DNA of 64,000 nt from positions 1 through 64,000 of the forward strand of contig JAFUJR010000030.1 of NCBI GenBank assembly GCA_017468085.1. The letters are read 5' to 3'. This document shows, piece after piece, positions 8,150 to 15,761 of this stretch. The translations under genes were made by a program, and so were the position numbers. Position 1 is the first letter of the stretch. The number at the start of each line of letters is the position of its first letter. Below the pieces are notes generated by a model. The model was not told the origin of the DNA and ran no database searches. It saw only the letters and a list, made by a program, of their open reading frames with translations. Source of the DNA: Clostridia bacterium (GTDB lineage: Bacteria > Bacillota > Clostridia > Christensenellales > Borkfalkiaceae).

Positions 8150-9448
8150 TTATTCGCCCTGAGGATTCTTGGGGGGCTTAAATTTTTTGCCCTTCTTCTT
8201 TTTCTTGTCCTCTTCTTCCTGCAACGCTCTTTCACGCTCGTCGAACTGTCTGTTGTATTCCACGTAGCGCAAATCGTTCTTGTGTTCTTCTGCATACGCT
8301 TCGCTGTCGTCAACGATTTGTTGCTTACTGTCGCGCAAGCGTTGTAAATCTTCACGCGTAAAGGATTGAGGCAATTCGTATACTTGGATGGAGTCGTCAA
8401 TCGGTTTGATAGGTCTTGCAACCAGCTTCGATCTGCCGTGCGAAAGAATAATGCGCTGATATTCAAGCGAAGCCGCACTGTCGTCGCCCGTAAGCGCCGA
8501 AGACCCGTCCTTGTTGTAGATACCTCTGCCTACCTTTGCGCCTGAAATTTTGGGGTTGATAAATTTATCGAATACCCATTGCGCGAAGTCGAGCCACACC
8601 AAAAGCGCGTAAGAAAGGGACAAAAGCAAGGTCAAAATCACCGCGATAACGATAAAGAAGGAGTTACCGATAAGAAACAGTGCGAAAGGCCAAAGCGCCA
8701 ACACGCCGAAGAAAACCGTCTGCGGGAAGGTGCCGATTGTCATCAAGAAAGAATTCTTGAATAAGGTGAAGAAACCCATATTGTAGTTAACGCCGAGCGC
8801 GACCATCCAAAGGGACATCATTGCCGATATCGTAATAAACAAGTAGCTTGCGCCCTGCGAAATGCGAAGCCATACCGTTTGCGCTTTGCTCGCATTGCCC
8901 GCGATAGCCAACTCGGAAACGTCGATCATCATCTTGCAAAGGAACAGCATACCCGTAAAGAAGAGCGCCGTCTGCAACGCGTTTTTGAAGTTCAGCTTTA
9001 CGCCGCGCCAAAAATCGTTCGCAACGAAAATGCCTTCCGTCCATACCATATTACGAATGACGTACATACCGCCGGAAAGCCCAACTGCCGCAGCCGCGGA
9101 CGTGATGAAAATACCCAAAAACAAAACGAAGTTGTTTTGCAACGCCAAATTTTCCGCTTGACCCTGCAATGCGGGGAATGCAGGATAACCGATACCCACG
9201 TTTGCGCCGAAAGGATAGAGCTGTCCGCTTGTCGACGCCACCATCGCGCAAATTACGATGACCGCGATCATGGGGATAAAGAACACGACGGTGAGAAGAT
9301 TTACCTTCACCAATTTGCCCAAGTTGCCCTTAAAAATATCCCAAAAAAGCTGCCAACGGTTGGTCGGCAAAGTACTTCTTGCATATTCCTCGCTTTTTTC
9401 CTTTCCTTCAAGAAGACGGGTGATAAACCCTTTCTTTTGCTGTGCCAT
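8150..9448 (-). CDS. YesL/DUF624-like multispanning membrane protein
   Basis: A 432-residue protein. A soluble N-terminus (about 45 residues) leads into KLVKVNLLTVVFFIPMIAV, the first helix typical of YesL/DUF624 proteins. Five or six membrane segments follow (about residues 50-72, 105-130, 160-180, 198-222, 235-290). The last 130 residues are cytoplasmic and highly charged, ending in a Lys-rich tail (KKKKKGKKFKPPKNPQGE). The function of the family is unknown, and members often sit near sugar-transport genes, which is not the case here. It is first in a minus-strand run with the promoter at 9556-9584. Confidence 0.65.
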   Translation of the reverse strand: MAQQKKGFITRLLEGKEKSEEYARSTLPTNRWQLFWDIFKGNLGKLVKVNLLTVVFFIPMIAVIVICAMVASTSGQLYPFGANVGIGYPAFPALQGQAENLALQNNFVLFLGIFITSAAAAVGLSGGMYVIRNMVWTEGIFVANDFWRGVKLNFKNALQTALFFTGMLFLCKMMIDVSELAIAGNASKAQTVWLRISQGASYLFITISAMMSLWMVALGVNYNMGFFTLFKNSFLMTIGTFPQTVFFGVLALWPFALFLIGNSFFIVIAVILTLLLSLSYALLVWLDFAQWVFDKFINPKISGAKVGRGIYNKDGSSALTGDDSAASLEYQRIILSHGRSKLVARPIKPIDDSIQVYELPQSFTREDLQRLRDSKQQIVDDSEAYAEEHKNDLRYVEYNRQFDERERALQEEEDKKKKKGKKFKPPKNPQGE

Positions 9449-9555
9449 TTATATTAACTCCAAAAAGCCTTTTTTCTCACGCCGATATATAAACGTTTTT
9501 CTTGCCCGTTAAACACGTGCGCGCAAAAAACGTAGGCGCGTAGTCTACTCTGCTT

Positions 9556-9584
9556 ATTGTACTACAAAAATTAGATTATTTCAA
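9556..9584 (-). promoter_or_regulatory. Promoter of the YesL-like gene
   Basis: On the minus strand TTGAAA (9579-9584), 17 bases, then TACAAT (9556-9561). It is divergent from the lysine-riboswitch promoter 70 bases away. Confidence 0.6.
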
Positions 9585-9653
9585 GGAATTTTTAAAGAAA
9601 AACAAAATTTTTCAAATAATTTTCACAACTTATCAAAAAAGTTTGCGTTTTTG

Positions 9654-9682
9654 TTGACATTTAGGCGTAGCTGTGTTAAAAT
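9654..9682 (+). promoter_or_regulatory. Promoter of the asd-dapA-dapB leader
   Basis: TTGACA (9654-9659), a 17-base spacer and TAAAAT (9677-9682). Transcription would begin near 9689, exactly where the riboswitch P1 stem begins. Confidence 0.85.
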
Positions 9683-9689
9683 ACGCTTG

Positions 9690-9862
9690 TTAAATAGAGG
9701 AGCGGACGAACAAAAGTACCCTTTGCGGAGCGCCCACGGGACGGCGCGATACCAAAACGCGATGGGGAAAGGGTATCTCCGCCGAAGCGCAATCCCCCGC
9801 CTTGCGCTGGGCATACGGGATAATACCCGTATGACTGTCACCGTCCGTGAAGCACTATTTAC
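9690..9862 (+). promoter_or_regulatory. Lysine riboswitch (L box)
   Basis: The 5' leader of asd carries the conserved lysine-aptamer blocks in order: AGAGGAGCG, AGTA, GGGGAAAGGG, GCCGAAG, GCTGG and GACTGTCAC. They are enclosed by the P1 pair TAAATAG (9691-9697) / CTATTTA (9855-9861). In this family lysine binding stabilises P1 and favours termination downstream. It therefore controls asd-dapA-dapB by lysine level. Together with the promoters and terminator it accounts for most of the 509-base gap from 9449 to 9957. Confidence 0.92.
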
Positions 9863-9898
9863 CTTTAACCGAATTTTCGGCGCGAGATTTGTTTGCAC

Positions 9899-9930
9899 GG
9901 CGGTGGGTAATTCCCCCGTCTTTTATTTTT
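9899..9930 (+). terminator. Riboswitch expression-platform terminator
   Basis: The hairpin GGCGG-T-GGG / CCC-CCGTC is followed by TTTTATTTTT, between the aptamer and the asd ribosome binding site (AAGGAG at 9944-9949). This is the expected lysine-dependent attenuator. Confidence 0.8.
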
Positions 9931-9957
9931 GCTTAACACCCAAAAGGAGTTTAAAAT

Positions 9958-11040
9958 ATGAAAAAGTTTAACGTAGGCGTCATCGGTGCAACGGGTATGG
10001 TCGGTCAGCGTTTCTTGCGCTTGCTTGAAAACCACCCTTGGTTTGAAGTGGTCGTATTGGCGGCGTCCGCGCGCTCGGCTGGCAAAACGTACCGCGAAGC
10101 GGTAGGCAATAAATGGGCGTTTGAGGACGCGCCTATGCCCGAAAAATATGCGGATATGCGCGTTTTGGACGCGGAAGCGGATATGGACGAAATTGCGAAA
10201 AAGGTAGATTTCGTGTTCTGCGCCGTCAATATGGATAAGGCGAAAATCCGCGCTTTGGAAGAAGCGTACGCACAAAAAGAAGTGCCCGTCGTTTCCAACA
10301 ATTCCGCGCACCGCTTTACGGCGGACGTGCCGATGGTCATTCCCGAAATCAACCCCGAACACGTGGAAGTTATCGCAAGCCAGCGCAAGCGCTTGGGCAC
10401 GAAACGCGGCTTTATCGCGGTGAAATCCAACTGCTCGCTGCAATCCTACGTACCCCTTTTGCACCCCTTGAAAGCGTTTGGTATCAAGGAAGCGGCGGTA
10501 TGTACCTATCAAGCCATTTCCGGCGCAGGCAAAACCTTTGCCACGATGCCCGAAATTTTGGATAACGTGATCCCCTACATCGGCGGCGAGGAAGAAAAGA
10601 GCGAAAAAGAACCCCTCAAAATCTGGGGGCAAGTGGAGAACGGCGAAATCGTTTCCGCAACCGCGCCCGTTATCACGGCGCAGTGCTTGCGCGTACCCGT
10701 TTCCGACGGACACACGGCGGCGGTGTTCGTTTCCTTTGAAAACAAGCCCTCGAAAGAAGAAATTTTGTCTGCTTGGGCGAATTTTAAGGGCGTACCGCAG
10801 GCGCTTAAACTCCCCTCCGCGCCCGAGCAATTCTTGCAGTATTTTGAAGAGGATAACAGACCGCAAGCAAAACTTGACCGCATGGCAGGCAACGGCATGA
10901 GCGTAACCGTGGGCAGACTTCGCGAGGACAGCGTATTCGATTATAAATTCGTCGGACTTTCCCACAACACTTTGCGCGGCGCGGCAGGCGGCGCGGTATT
11001 GCTTGCCGAGCTCTTGGCGGCAAAAGGCTATTTTGATTGA
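9958..11040 (+). CDS. asd: Aspartate-semialdehyde dehydrogenase
   Basis: A 360-residue cytoplasmic enzyme that reduces aspartyl phosphate to aspartate semialdehyde with NADPH, the branch point to lysine/diaminopimelate, threonine and methionine. The nucleotide loop is GATGMVGQ (residues 10-17), and the catalytic cysteine is C159 in KSNCSLQ. Residues around QAISGAGK and GRLREDS match the archaeal/fungal-type branch of the family rather than the enterobacterial type, as in many clostridia. AAGGAG lies eight bases before the ATG. It is first in asd-dapA-dapB under the lysine riboswitch. Confidence 0.95.
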   Translation: MKKFNVGVIGATGMVGQRFLRLLENHPWFEVVVLAASARSAGKTYREAVGNKWAFEDAPMPEKYADMRVLDAEADMDEIAKKVDFVFCAVNMDKAKIRALEEAYAQKEVPVVSNNSAHRFTADVPMVIPEINPEHVEVIASQRKRLGTKRGFIAVKSNCSLQSYVPLLHPLKAFGIKEAAVCTYQAISGAGKTFATMPEILDNVIPYIGGEEEKSEKEPLKIWGQVENGEIVSATAPVITAQCLRVPVSDGHTAAVFVSFENKPSKEEILSAWANFKGVPQALKLPSAPEQFLQYFEEDNRPQAKLDRMAGNGMSVTVGRLREDSVFDYKFVGLSHNTLRGAAGGAVLLAELLAAKGYFD

Positions 11041-11092
11041 TTGCACGAAGTTCCCACTTCGCAGAATATTATAAATCAGGGAGAAAACAGAT

Positions 11093-11983
11093 ATGAAAGG
11101 ATTTTTTAGCGGTAGCGCAACGGCTATCATCACTCCGTTTGGCGAAAACGGCGTAAACTACGAGGTTTTCGGTCAACTTATCGAACACCAAATCGCAGGC
11201 GGCACGGACGCTATCGTTTTCCTCGGTACGACGGGCGAACCCTCGACGATGTCCTTCGCGGAAGAACACGTTTTAATGGAATACGCAGTCAAAAAGGTGG
11301 CGGGCAGAGCCAAGGTGATTTTCGGTTGCGGCAGTAACAACACCGCAGACGCCGTTATGACCGCGCAGAAAGCGGAAAGCTACGGCGCAGACGGCTTGCT
11401 TGCCGTTACCCCCTACTACAACAAATGCACGCAAAACGGCTTGGTTGCGTATTATAAGGCGATTTGCGAGTCCGTTTCTATCCCCGTTATCGCGTACAAC
11501 GTACCCGGCAGAACGGGCGTGGAAATTCAACCTGCTACTATGGCGAAGATTGCGGAAATCCCCAATATCGCAGGCATTAAGGACGCGGGCGGCAATATGA
11601 GCAAAACCATGGAAACCCTCCGCCTCGTCCAAGATAAGTGCGACGTGTATTCGGGCGAGGACGCGCTCAACTTCCCCATTTTGGCTTGCGGCGGCGTGGG
11701 CGTGATTTCCGTTTTGTCGAATATCGTACCCGCAGACGTCAAAAAACTGTACACCCTTATTAAAGCGGGCAAGTTAGAAGAAGCGATTGCGCTGAATAAT
11801 AGGCTGTTGCCCCTTGCAAACGCATGCTTTGTGGAGGTCAACCCTATCCCCGTAAAGGCGGCTATGGGCTTGCTCGGCTATGAGGTCGGCACTCCTCGCG
11901 CCCCCTTGACGGAAATCGAGGACGCGAACAAAGCCAAGCTCGCCAAAGCCATGCAGGACTACGGCTTGGAGGTTCAAGCATGA
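11093..11983 (+). CDS. dapA: 4-hydroxy-tetrahydrodipicolinate synthase
   Basis: A 296-residue TIM-barrel enzyme that condenses pyruvate with aspartate semialdehyde. The Schiff-base lysine is K163 in AGIKDAGG. Y135 in IAYNVPGRTG and the GTTGE loop (residues 45-49) complete the proton relay, and TPYYNK (106-111) is present. Length is normal for the family. A GGGAG site lies eight bases before the ATG. It overlaps dapB by four bases (ATGA), so both are coupled, and it is regulated through the upstream lysine riboswitch. Confidence 0.96.
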   Translation: MKGFFSGSATAIITPFGENGVNYEVFGQLIEHQIAGGTDAIVFLGTTGEPSTMSFAEEHVLMEYAVKKVAGRAKVIFGCGSNNTADAVMTAQKAESYGADGLLAVTPYYNKCTQNGLVAYYKAICESVSIPVIAYNVPGRTGVEIQPATMAKIAEIPNIAGIKDAGGNMSKTMETLRLVQDKCDVYSGEDALNFPILACGGVGVISVLSNIVPADVKKLYTLIKAGKLEEAIALNNRLLPLANACFVEVNPIPVKAAMGLLGYEVGTPRAPLTEIEDANKAKLAKAMQDYGLEVQA

Positions 11984-12744
11984 GCGTGAAAATCATCGTT
12001 TGCGGCGCGTGCGGAAAAATGGGCGGCAACGTCCTTTCTCTGCTCGAAAACGATACGCAAGCAACCGCCGTTTGCGGCGTAGATTTGTACCCCAAGGAAA
12101 TCGGTATCCCCGTCTATAAATCTTTTAGCGAAGTAAGCGAACAAGCGGACGTTATCATCGACTTTTCCTCCCCTATCGGCTTAAAAGAACGCCTTGAATA
12201 CGCCAAGAAAAACGGCTTGGGCGTGGTGCTTGCGGCTACGGGCTTTACCGCCGACGATTTAAAAACGGTGGACGAATACGCAAAGGAAATCGCCATCTTC
12301 AAAACGGCGAATTTGTCCTTGGGCGTGAACTTAATGCAAGCGCTTATCAAAACGGCGGCAGAGGTTTTGGGCGAGGCTTACGACGTGGAAATTATCGAAC
12401 GCCACCACAACTTAAAAAAAGACGCGCCGAGCGGCACGGCTTTAATGCTTGCAGATACCGTCAACGAAGCGTTTGACGGCGGCAAAAAGTACGTGAACGG
12501 CAGAGAAGGCATCGTCGGTGCGAGAGAAAAGACGGAAATCGGTATTCACGCAGTACGCGGCGGCACGATTGTGGGCGAACACGAGGTTATGTTTGCGGGC
12601 GAGGACGAAATTATTACGATTACGCACAGCGCAAGAAGCAAGCGCGTATTTGCCGTCGGCGCAATCCGCGCGGCGAAGTTCTTAAAGGAAAAAGAGGCAG
12701 GCATGTACGAGATGAAACATCTTTTAGCCGAAGAAAACGCTTAA
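11980..12744 (+). CDS. dapB: 4-hydroxy-tetrahydrodipicolinate reductase
   Basis: A 254-residue NAD(P)H-dependent reductase, the next step after DapA towards diaminopimelate and lysine. The dinucleotide loop GACGKMG is at residues 9-15. The signature ERHHNLKKDAPSGTA, near residue 137, carries the catalytic His pair and Lys. The sequence ends with a typical RAAKFLKEKEAGMYEM helix. It is last in the operon, with a bidirectional terminator 24 bases after the stop. Confidence 0.96.
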   Translation: MSVKIIVCGACGKMGGNVLSLLENDTQATAVCGVDLYPKEIGIPVYKSFSEVSEQADVIIDFSSPIGLKERLEYAKKNGLGVVLAATGFTADDLKTVDEYAKEIAIFKTANLSLGVNLMQALIKTAAEVLGEAYDVEIIERHHNLKKDAPSGTALMLADTVNEAFDGGKKYVNGREGIVGAREKTEIGIHAVRGGTIVGEHEVMFAGEDEIITITHSARSKRVFAVGAIRAAKFLKEKEAGMYEMKHLLAEENA

Positions 12745-12761
12745 ATTTGAGTTTATTATAC

Positions 12762-12796
12762 AAAAAAACCTTGCGAACATTTCGCAAGGTTTTTTC
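12762..12796. terminator. Bidirectional terminator between dapB and the membrane protein gene
   Basis: A 9-bp perfect stem CCTTGCGAA / TTCGCAAGG with a three-base loop, with seven A on the left and seven T on the right. It serves both convergent genes. Confidence 0.9.
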
Positions 12797-12805
12797 TTTT
12801 ATCTT

Positions 12806-13570
12806 CTAATCTTTTTTAAAAAAAGTTTTACCGCCGTCCGTAGTCCCCCACGAATGTCCGTGTTCATCTTTATACGTATCATGCCAGCCGTGCGTGGTAT
12901 CGTAACCGCCTTGACGTTCGTCAAGTTTAAGATTTTTTCTGTAGCCGCCATCGTTTATACTATGCGTATAATCCGACCTCGGTTCGTCAGGTACACTATT
13001 CCCCATTTCTTCTATAAAGCTAACCGTCTTACAAATTATCTTTCCAATCACCTCACCATTTTCCCACTTCTCATATTGCGCATATTTTTCTCTCAACTTC
13101 TTGATTTGTTCTTCGACTTCTTGTTTTTCCTTCTTTATTTGCTCGCATAACTCCTCATATTCTTTAATATTGGGATTATACTTCGCTCTCTTAATGAATA
13201 AATCACGAAAAGCACTTCCAAAAACAATTTGATAGAAGAAGAACCAAAGAAGAAGCCCGCCTACTATAAACATAGGCCATGGTAAAAAGGAGTATTTTTC
13301 ACTAATTACCCCTCTAACCCCCAAAACAATTACAACGGCAGTACAACCCGCCGAACAAAGAAATCCAAATGCTAACGCTATCCAATAAAATATTTGATTT
13401 AATTTTTTGTATTTACCAACAACTTTGACCAACGAAAGCTCTTCCGTCGTTAATTTGCTTAAAACCCGTTGTTTTTTCTCTTCACCCTCTGCTATGATTT
13501 GGCTCCTCTTTTCGTAAAGCGGTTTTTGTTTTTCAATAATTTCCTGTTTTTCTTTTGAATATGTACTCAT
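12806..13570 (-). CDS. Two-helix membrane protein with coiled coil, XRE-controlled
   Basis: A 254-residue protein of unknown family. Residues 1-55 are a charged helix, two membrane segments follow (about 60-84 and 96-116), then a long coiled coil (about 130-170, EEQIKKLREKYAQYEKWE). The tail is rich in His, Asp and Gly (GGYDTTHGWHDTYKDEHGHSWG), which could bind metal. AAGGAGG lies five bases before the start. The gene is divergent from a small XRE regulator, and an inverted-repeat operator overlaps its promoter, so it is probably repressed by that protein. The base composition is A/T-richer than the neighbours, which may point to transfer. Confidence 0.7.
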   Translation of the reverse strand: MSTYSKEKQEIIEKQKPLYEKRSQIIAEGEEKKQRVLSKLTTEELSLVKVVGKYKKLNQIFYWIALAFGFLCSAGCTAVVIVLGVRGVISEKYSFLPWPMFIVGGLLLWFFFYQIVFGSAFRDLFIKRAKYNPNIKEYEELCEQIKKEKQEVEEQIKKLREKYAQYEKWENGEVIGKIICKTVSFIEEMGNSVPDEPRSDYTHSINDGGYRKNLKLDERQGGYDTTHGWHDTYKDEHGHSWGTTDGGKTFFKKD

Positions 13571-13610
13571 ATTGCCTCCTTTTCAGCTTTTTGCTGTTTT
13601 CTATATTCAT

Positions 13611-13639
13611 ATTTTATCACATTTTGAGATTAATGTCAA
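13611..13639 (-). promoter_or_regulatory. Promoter of the membrane protein gene
   Basis: On the minus strand TTGACA (13634-13639), 17 bases, then TAAAAT (13611-13616). Its spacer and -35 overlap the operator arms at 13621-13650. Confidence 0.85.
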
Positions 13640-13654
13640 TATCTCAAAATGAGA
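13621..13654. promoter_or_regulatory. Inverted-repeat operator for the XRE regulator
   Basis: ATTTTGAGAT (13621-13630) and ATCTCAAAAT (13641-13650) are perfect 10-bp inverted arms separated by 10 bases. A third half-site makes the overlapping palindrome TCTCAAAATGAGA (13642-13654). The arms sit on the promoter of the divergent membrane gene and just upstream of the -10 of the regulator's own gene. Confidence 0.75.
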
Positions 13655-13671
13655 TTTTATATAATAAATAT

Positions 13672-13893
13672 ATGAAATTAAAAGAATTGCGTGAAGAAAA
13701 TGATTACAAGCAGGCATTTATTGCAAATTATATAGGCGTAAAACAAAACGCTTATTCGCAATATGAGACGGGGAAACGACAAATCCCTATTGAAGCCTTA
13801 ATTAAACTTGCCGACCTTTATAACGTTTCTATTGATTACCTTTTAGGTTTAACCGAGGAAGAAACACATTTCCGTAAAAATAAACAAGACTAA
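13672..13893 (+). CDS. Small XRE-family transcriptional regulator
   Basis: A 73-residue protein that is essentially one Cro/CI-type helix-turn-helix: helices around QAFIANYIGVKQNAYSQYE with the family's IDYLLGLTEEE end. It binds DNA as a dimer, and the likely site is the inverted repeat at 13621-13654. A longer frame begins at 13555, but the ATG at 13672 gives the canonical MKLKELREEN start. A TATAAT at 13660-13665 lies only six bases before this ATG and there is no Shine-Dalgarno sequence, so the mRNA is probably leaderless. It probably represses itself and the divergent membrane protein gene. Confidence 0.85.
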   Translation: MKLKELREENDYKQAFIANYIGVKQNAYSQYETGKRQIPIEALIKLADLYNVSIDYLLGLTEEETHFRKNKQD

Positions 13894-13903
13894 ATAAAAC
13901 GTT

Positions 13904-13942
13904 AACCGCCCCCGAAGCGCAACGCTTCGGGGGCGGTTTTAT
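13904..13942. terminator. Strong terminator after the XRE gene
   Basis: A 16-bp stem (AACCGCCCCCGAAGCG and its complement) with a three-base loop, followed by TTTTATTT. It can also serve gltX from the other side. Confidence 0.9.
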
Positions 13943-13957
13943 TTCGTTTCGATATTG

Positions 13958-14047
13958 TCGTACCGACCAAGGCTACAACGTAGCCGCGTGGAGTGTATCT
14001 ATTAGAGATACGCTCGACTGCGCTTGCACTTCGCTCGGTATGACAGC
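13958..14047. repeat. Inverted-repeat element, family A (copy 1)
   Basis: The ends are TGTCGTACCGA and TCGGTATGACA, with GTGTATCTA-TTAG-AGATACGCT at the centre, so the whole unit of about 90 bases folds on itself. The same half-units recur at 20008-20047 and 31861-32036. It is a REP/MITE-like intergenic element with no coding capacity. Confidence 0.8.
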
Positions 14048-14053
14048 TGCAAA

Positions 14054-15703
14054 TTATAAGATTGCGAGCGCCTTATCCAAACGGGCAACCGTTCTTTCCG
14101 CGCCTAAAATTTGCATAATGGTGCAAAGGTCGGGGGTGTTGGTCAAACCCGTCATTGCCACGCGGAGCATTTCCGCCACGTCCGATACGCTGCCGGGGTA
14201 ATTTTCGGGGTTGGCTTTATAGGCTTTCATATCCGTTGCAAAGCCGTTTTCCGCGGCTACGCCTTTCACCTTTTCAAACCAAGCGGAATTGTCGTCCGCG
14301 ACGTCGTACACCGCCTTAAAGCCCGCAATCACCTTTTTCACCGTTTCTTTATCGAAGCGGTACGCATATTCGGGCGCGAACGTTTCGTCGAAGAAATACG
14401 CGATAAATTCCACCGCTTGCTTTGCCGTCGTAAAGTCCTTTCTGCGCTTTTTGCCGCCGATACCCATACAAAGGTTGAGGATTTTAAGCATATATTCCCT
14501 ATCCGCAAAGTACGCCTTTTGCGCGTCCGTGCCGAATTCGTTCGCCCAAGCGGCAAGGAAATCAAACATTTCTTCCGCGGAAAGCTTTGCAAGCTCGTTT
14601 TTGCTAATGTCGTTGAGCTTGTTCAAATCGAAAAGCGCGCCGCTCTTACCCATTTTATTGATAGAGAACTTAAATTCTTCAAGCGCTTTGTCGGGGTTTT
14701 TCATATACCACTCTTCAAAGTTAGAGTTAAGGAGCGTAAGCATATATACTTTAACCGCCCTTGCGTAATACCCCTCTTGACGGTAGAATTCAAGCGACAG
14801 CTCAGGGTCTTTACGCTTAGAAAGTTTACGGCGGGTTTCGCCGTCGATTTTTTGAAGGGAGCAGTTATGCCCGTACTTGGGACGGCGGAAACCGAGCACG
14901 TCAAACAGCTCGATATGGATAGGCAAGGAAGCAAGCCATTCTTCGCCGCGAATCACCACCGTCGTGCGCATAAAATGGTCGTCAATCGCGTGCGCGAAAT
15001 GGTAGGTAGGAATACCGTCCGATTTCAAAATAACCACGTCTTGGTCGTTTTCGGTAACGGTGATATCCCCTTTGATTTCGTCGCGGAACGAGAGTTTATT
15101 TTCTGCGCTGCCCTGCGAGCGAAGACGGATTACGTAAGGCTTTTTCGCCGCCAAATTTGCGTAAATTTCCTCTTCGGTGAGGTTGCGGCAAGCCGCGTAT
15201 TCGCCGTAGTAGCCCGTAATTTTCTTTTCCGCGGTCTGTTTTTCACGGAGAGCGGAAAGCTCGTCCTCCGTACAAAAGCAGGGATACGCCAAGCCGCGCT
15301 TGATCAAATCCTTGACGTAAGCGTGGTAGATTTCCGCACGTTCGCGTTGATAATAAGGGCCGTAATTGTTTGCCGCGCCCTCGATTTCCGCGCCTTCATC
15401 GAAGCGGATATCAAAGTAACGGAGCGCGTTTTTCACCGCGTCCACCGCGCCGTCCACCTTACGTTTTAAGTCGGTATCTTCAATGCGGAGATACATCGTG
15501 CCGCCGCTTTGGTGCGCGATGCGTTCGTTGGCGATTGCCACGAACAAGTTGCCTAAGTGGATAAAGCCCGTGGGGCTGGGCGCAAGACGGGTAACCTGCG
15601 CGCCCTGCGGCAAATCGCGGGCGGGATAAAGTTCTTCGTAGTATTCTAAGGGTTTTACGTTTTCGTCGGGGACGAGGACGTCCGCCAGTTTGTTCCAATC
15701 CAT
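14054..15703 (-). CDS. gltX: Glutamate--tRNA ligase
   Basis: A 549-residue class I aminoacyl-tRNA synthetase that charges tRNA-Glu in the cytoplasm. The HIGH signature is PSPTGFIHLGN (residues 42-52) and the KMSKS signature is KLSKR (293-297). The glutamate-binding YLRIEDTD is at 71-78. It is somewhat longer than the usual 470-500 residues because of about 30 extra N-terminal residues before the HIGH region. A tRNA-Glu gene is in the same window. In clostridia this enzyme may also charge tRNA-Gln for the GatCAB route, which the sequence alone cannot settle. It ends close to repeat element A. Confidence 0.96.
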   Translation of the reverse strand: MDWNKLADVLVPDENVKPLEYYEELYPARDLPQGAQVTRLAPSPTGFIHLGNLFVAIANERIAHQSGGTMYLRIEDTDLKRKVDGAVDAVKNALRYFDIRFDEGAEIEGAANNYGPYYQRERAEIYHAYVKDLIKRGLAYPCFCTEDELSALREKQTAEKKITGYYGEYAACRNLTEEEIYANLAAKKPYVIRLRSQGSAENKLSFRDEIKGDITVTENDQDVVILKSDGIPTYHFAHAIDDHFMRTTVVIRGEEWLASLPIHIELFDVLGFRRPKYGHNCSLQKIDGETRRKLSKRKDPELSLEFYRQEGYYARAVKVYMLTLLNSNFEEWYMKNPDKALEEFKFSINKMGKSGALFDLNKLNDISKNELAKLSAEEMFDFLAAWANEFGTDAQKAYFADREYMLKILNLCMGIGGKKRRKDFTTAKQAVEFIAYFFDETFAPEYAYRFDKETVKKVIAGFKAVYDVADDNSAWFEKVKGVAAENGFATDMKAYKANPENYPGSVSDVAEMLRVAMTGLTNTPDLCTIMQILGAERTVARLDKALAIL

Positions 15704-15761
15704 AATCTATGTCCTTTTTATATTATTTTCGTGTTTATTGTATCACTTTGTTTACGGCTTG

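Noticed and set aside
9865..11133. A 422-codon minus-strand frame opposite asd
   Set aside because: It is a shadow of asd: His/Arg/Phe-rich without motifs, and the plus strand holds the riboswitch and the complete enzyme.
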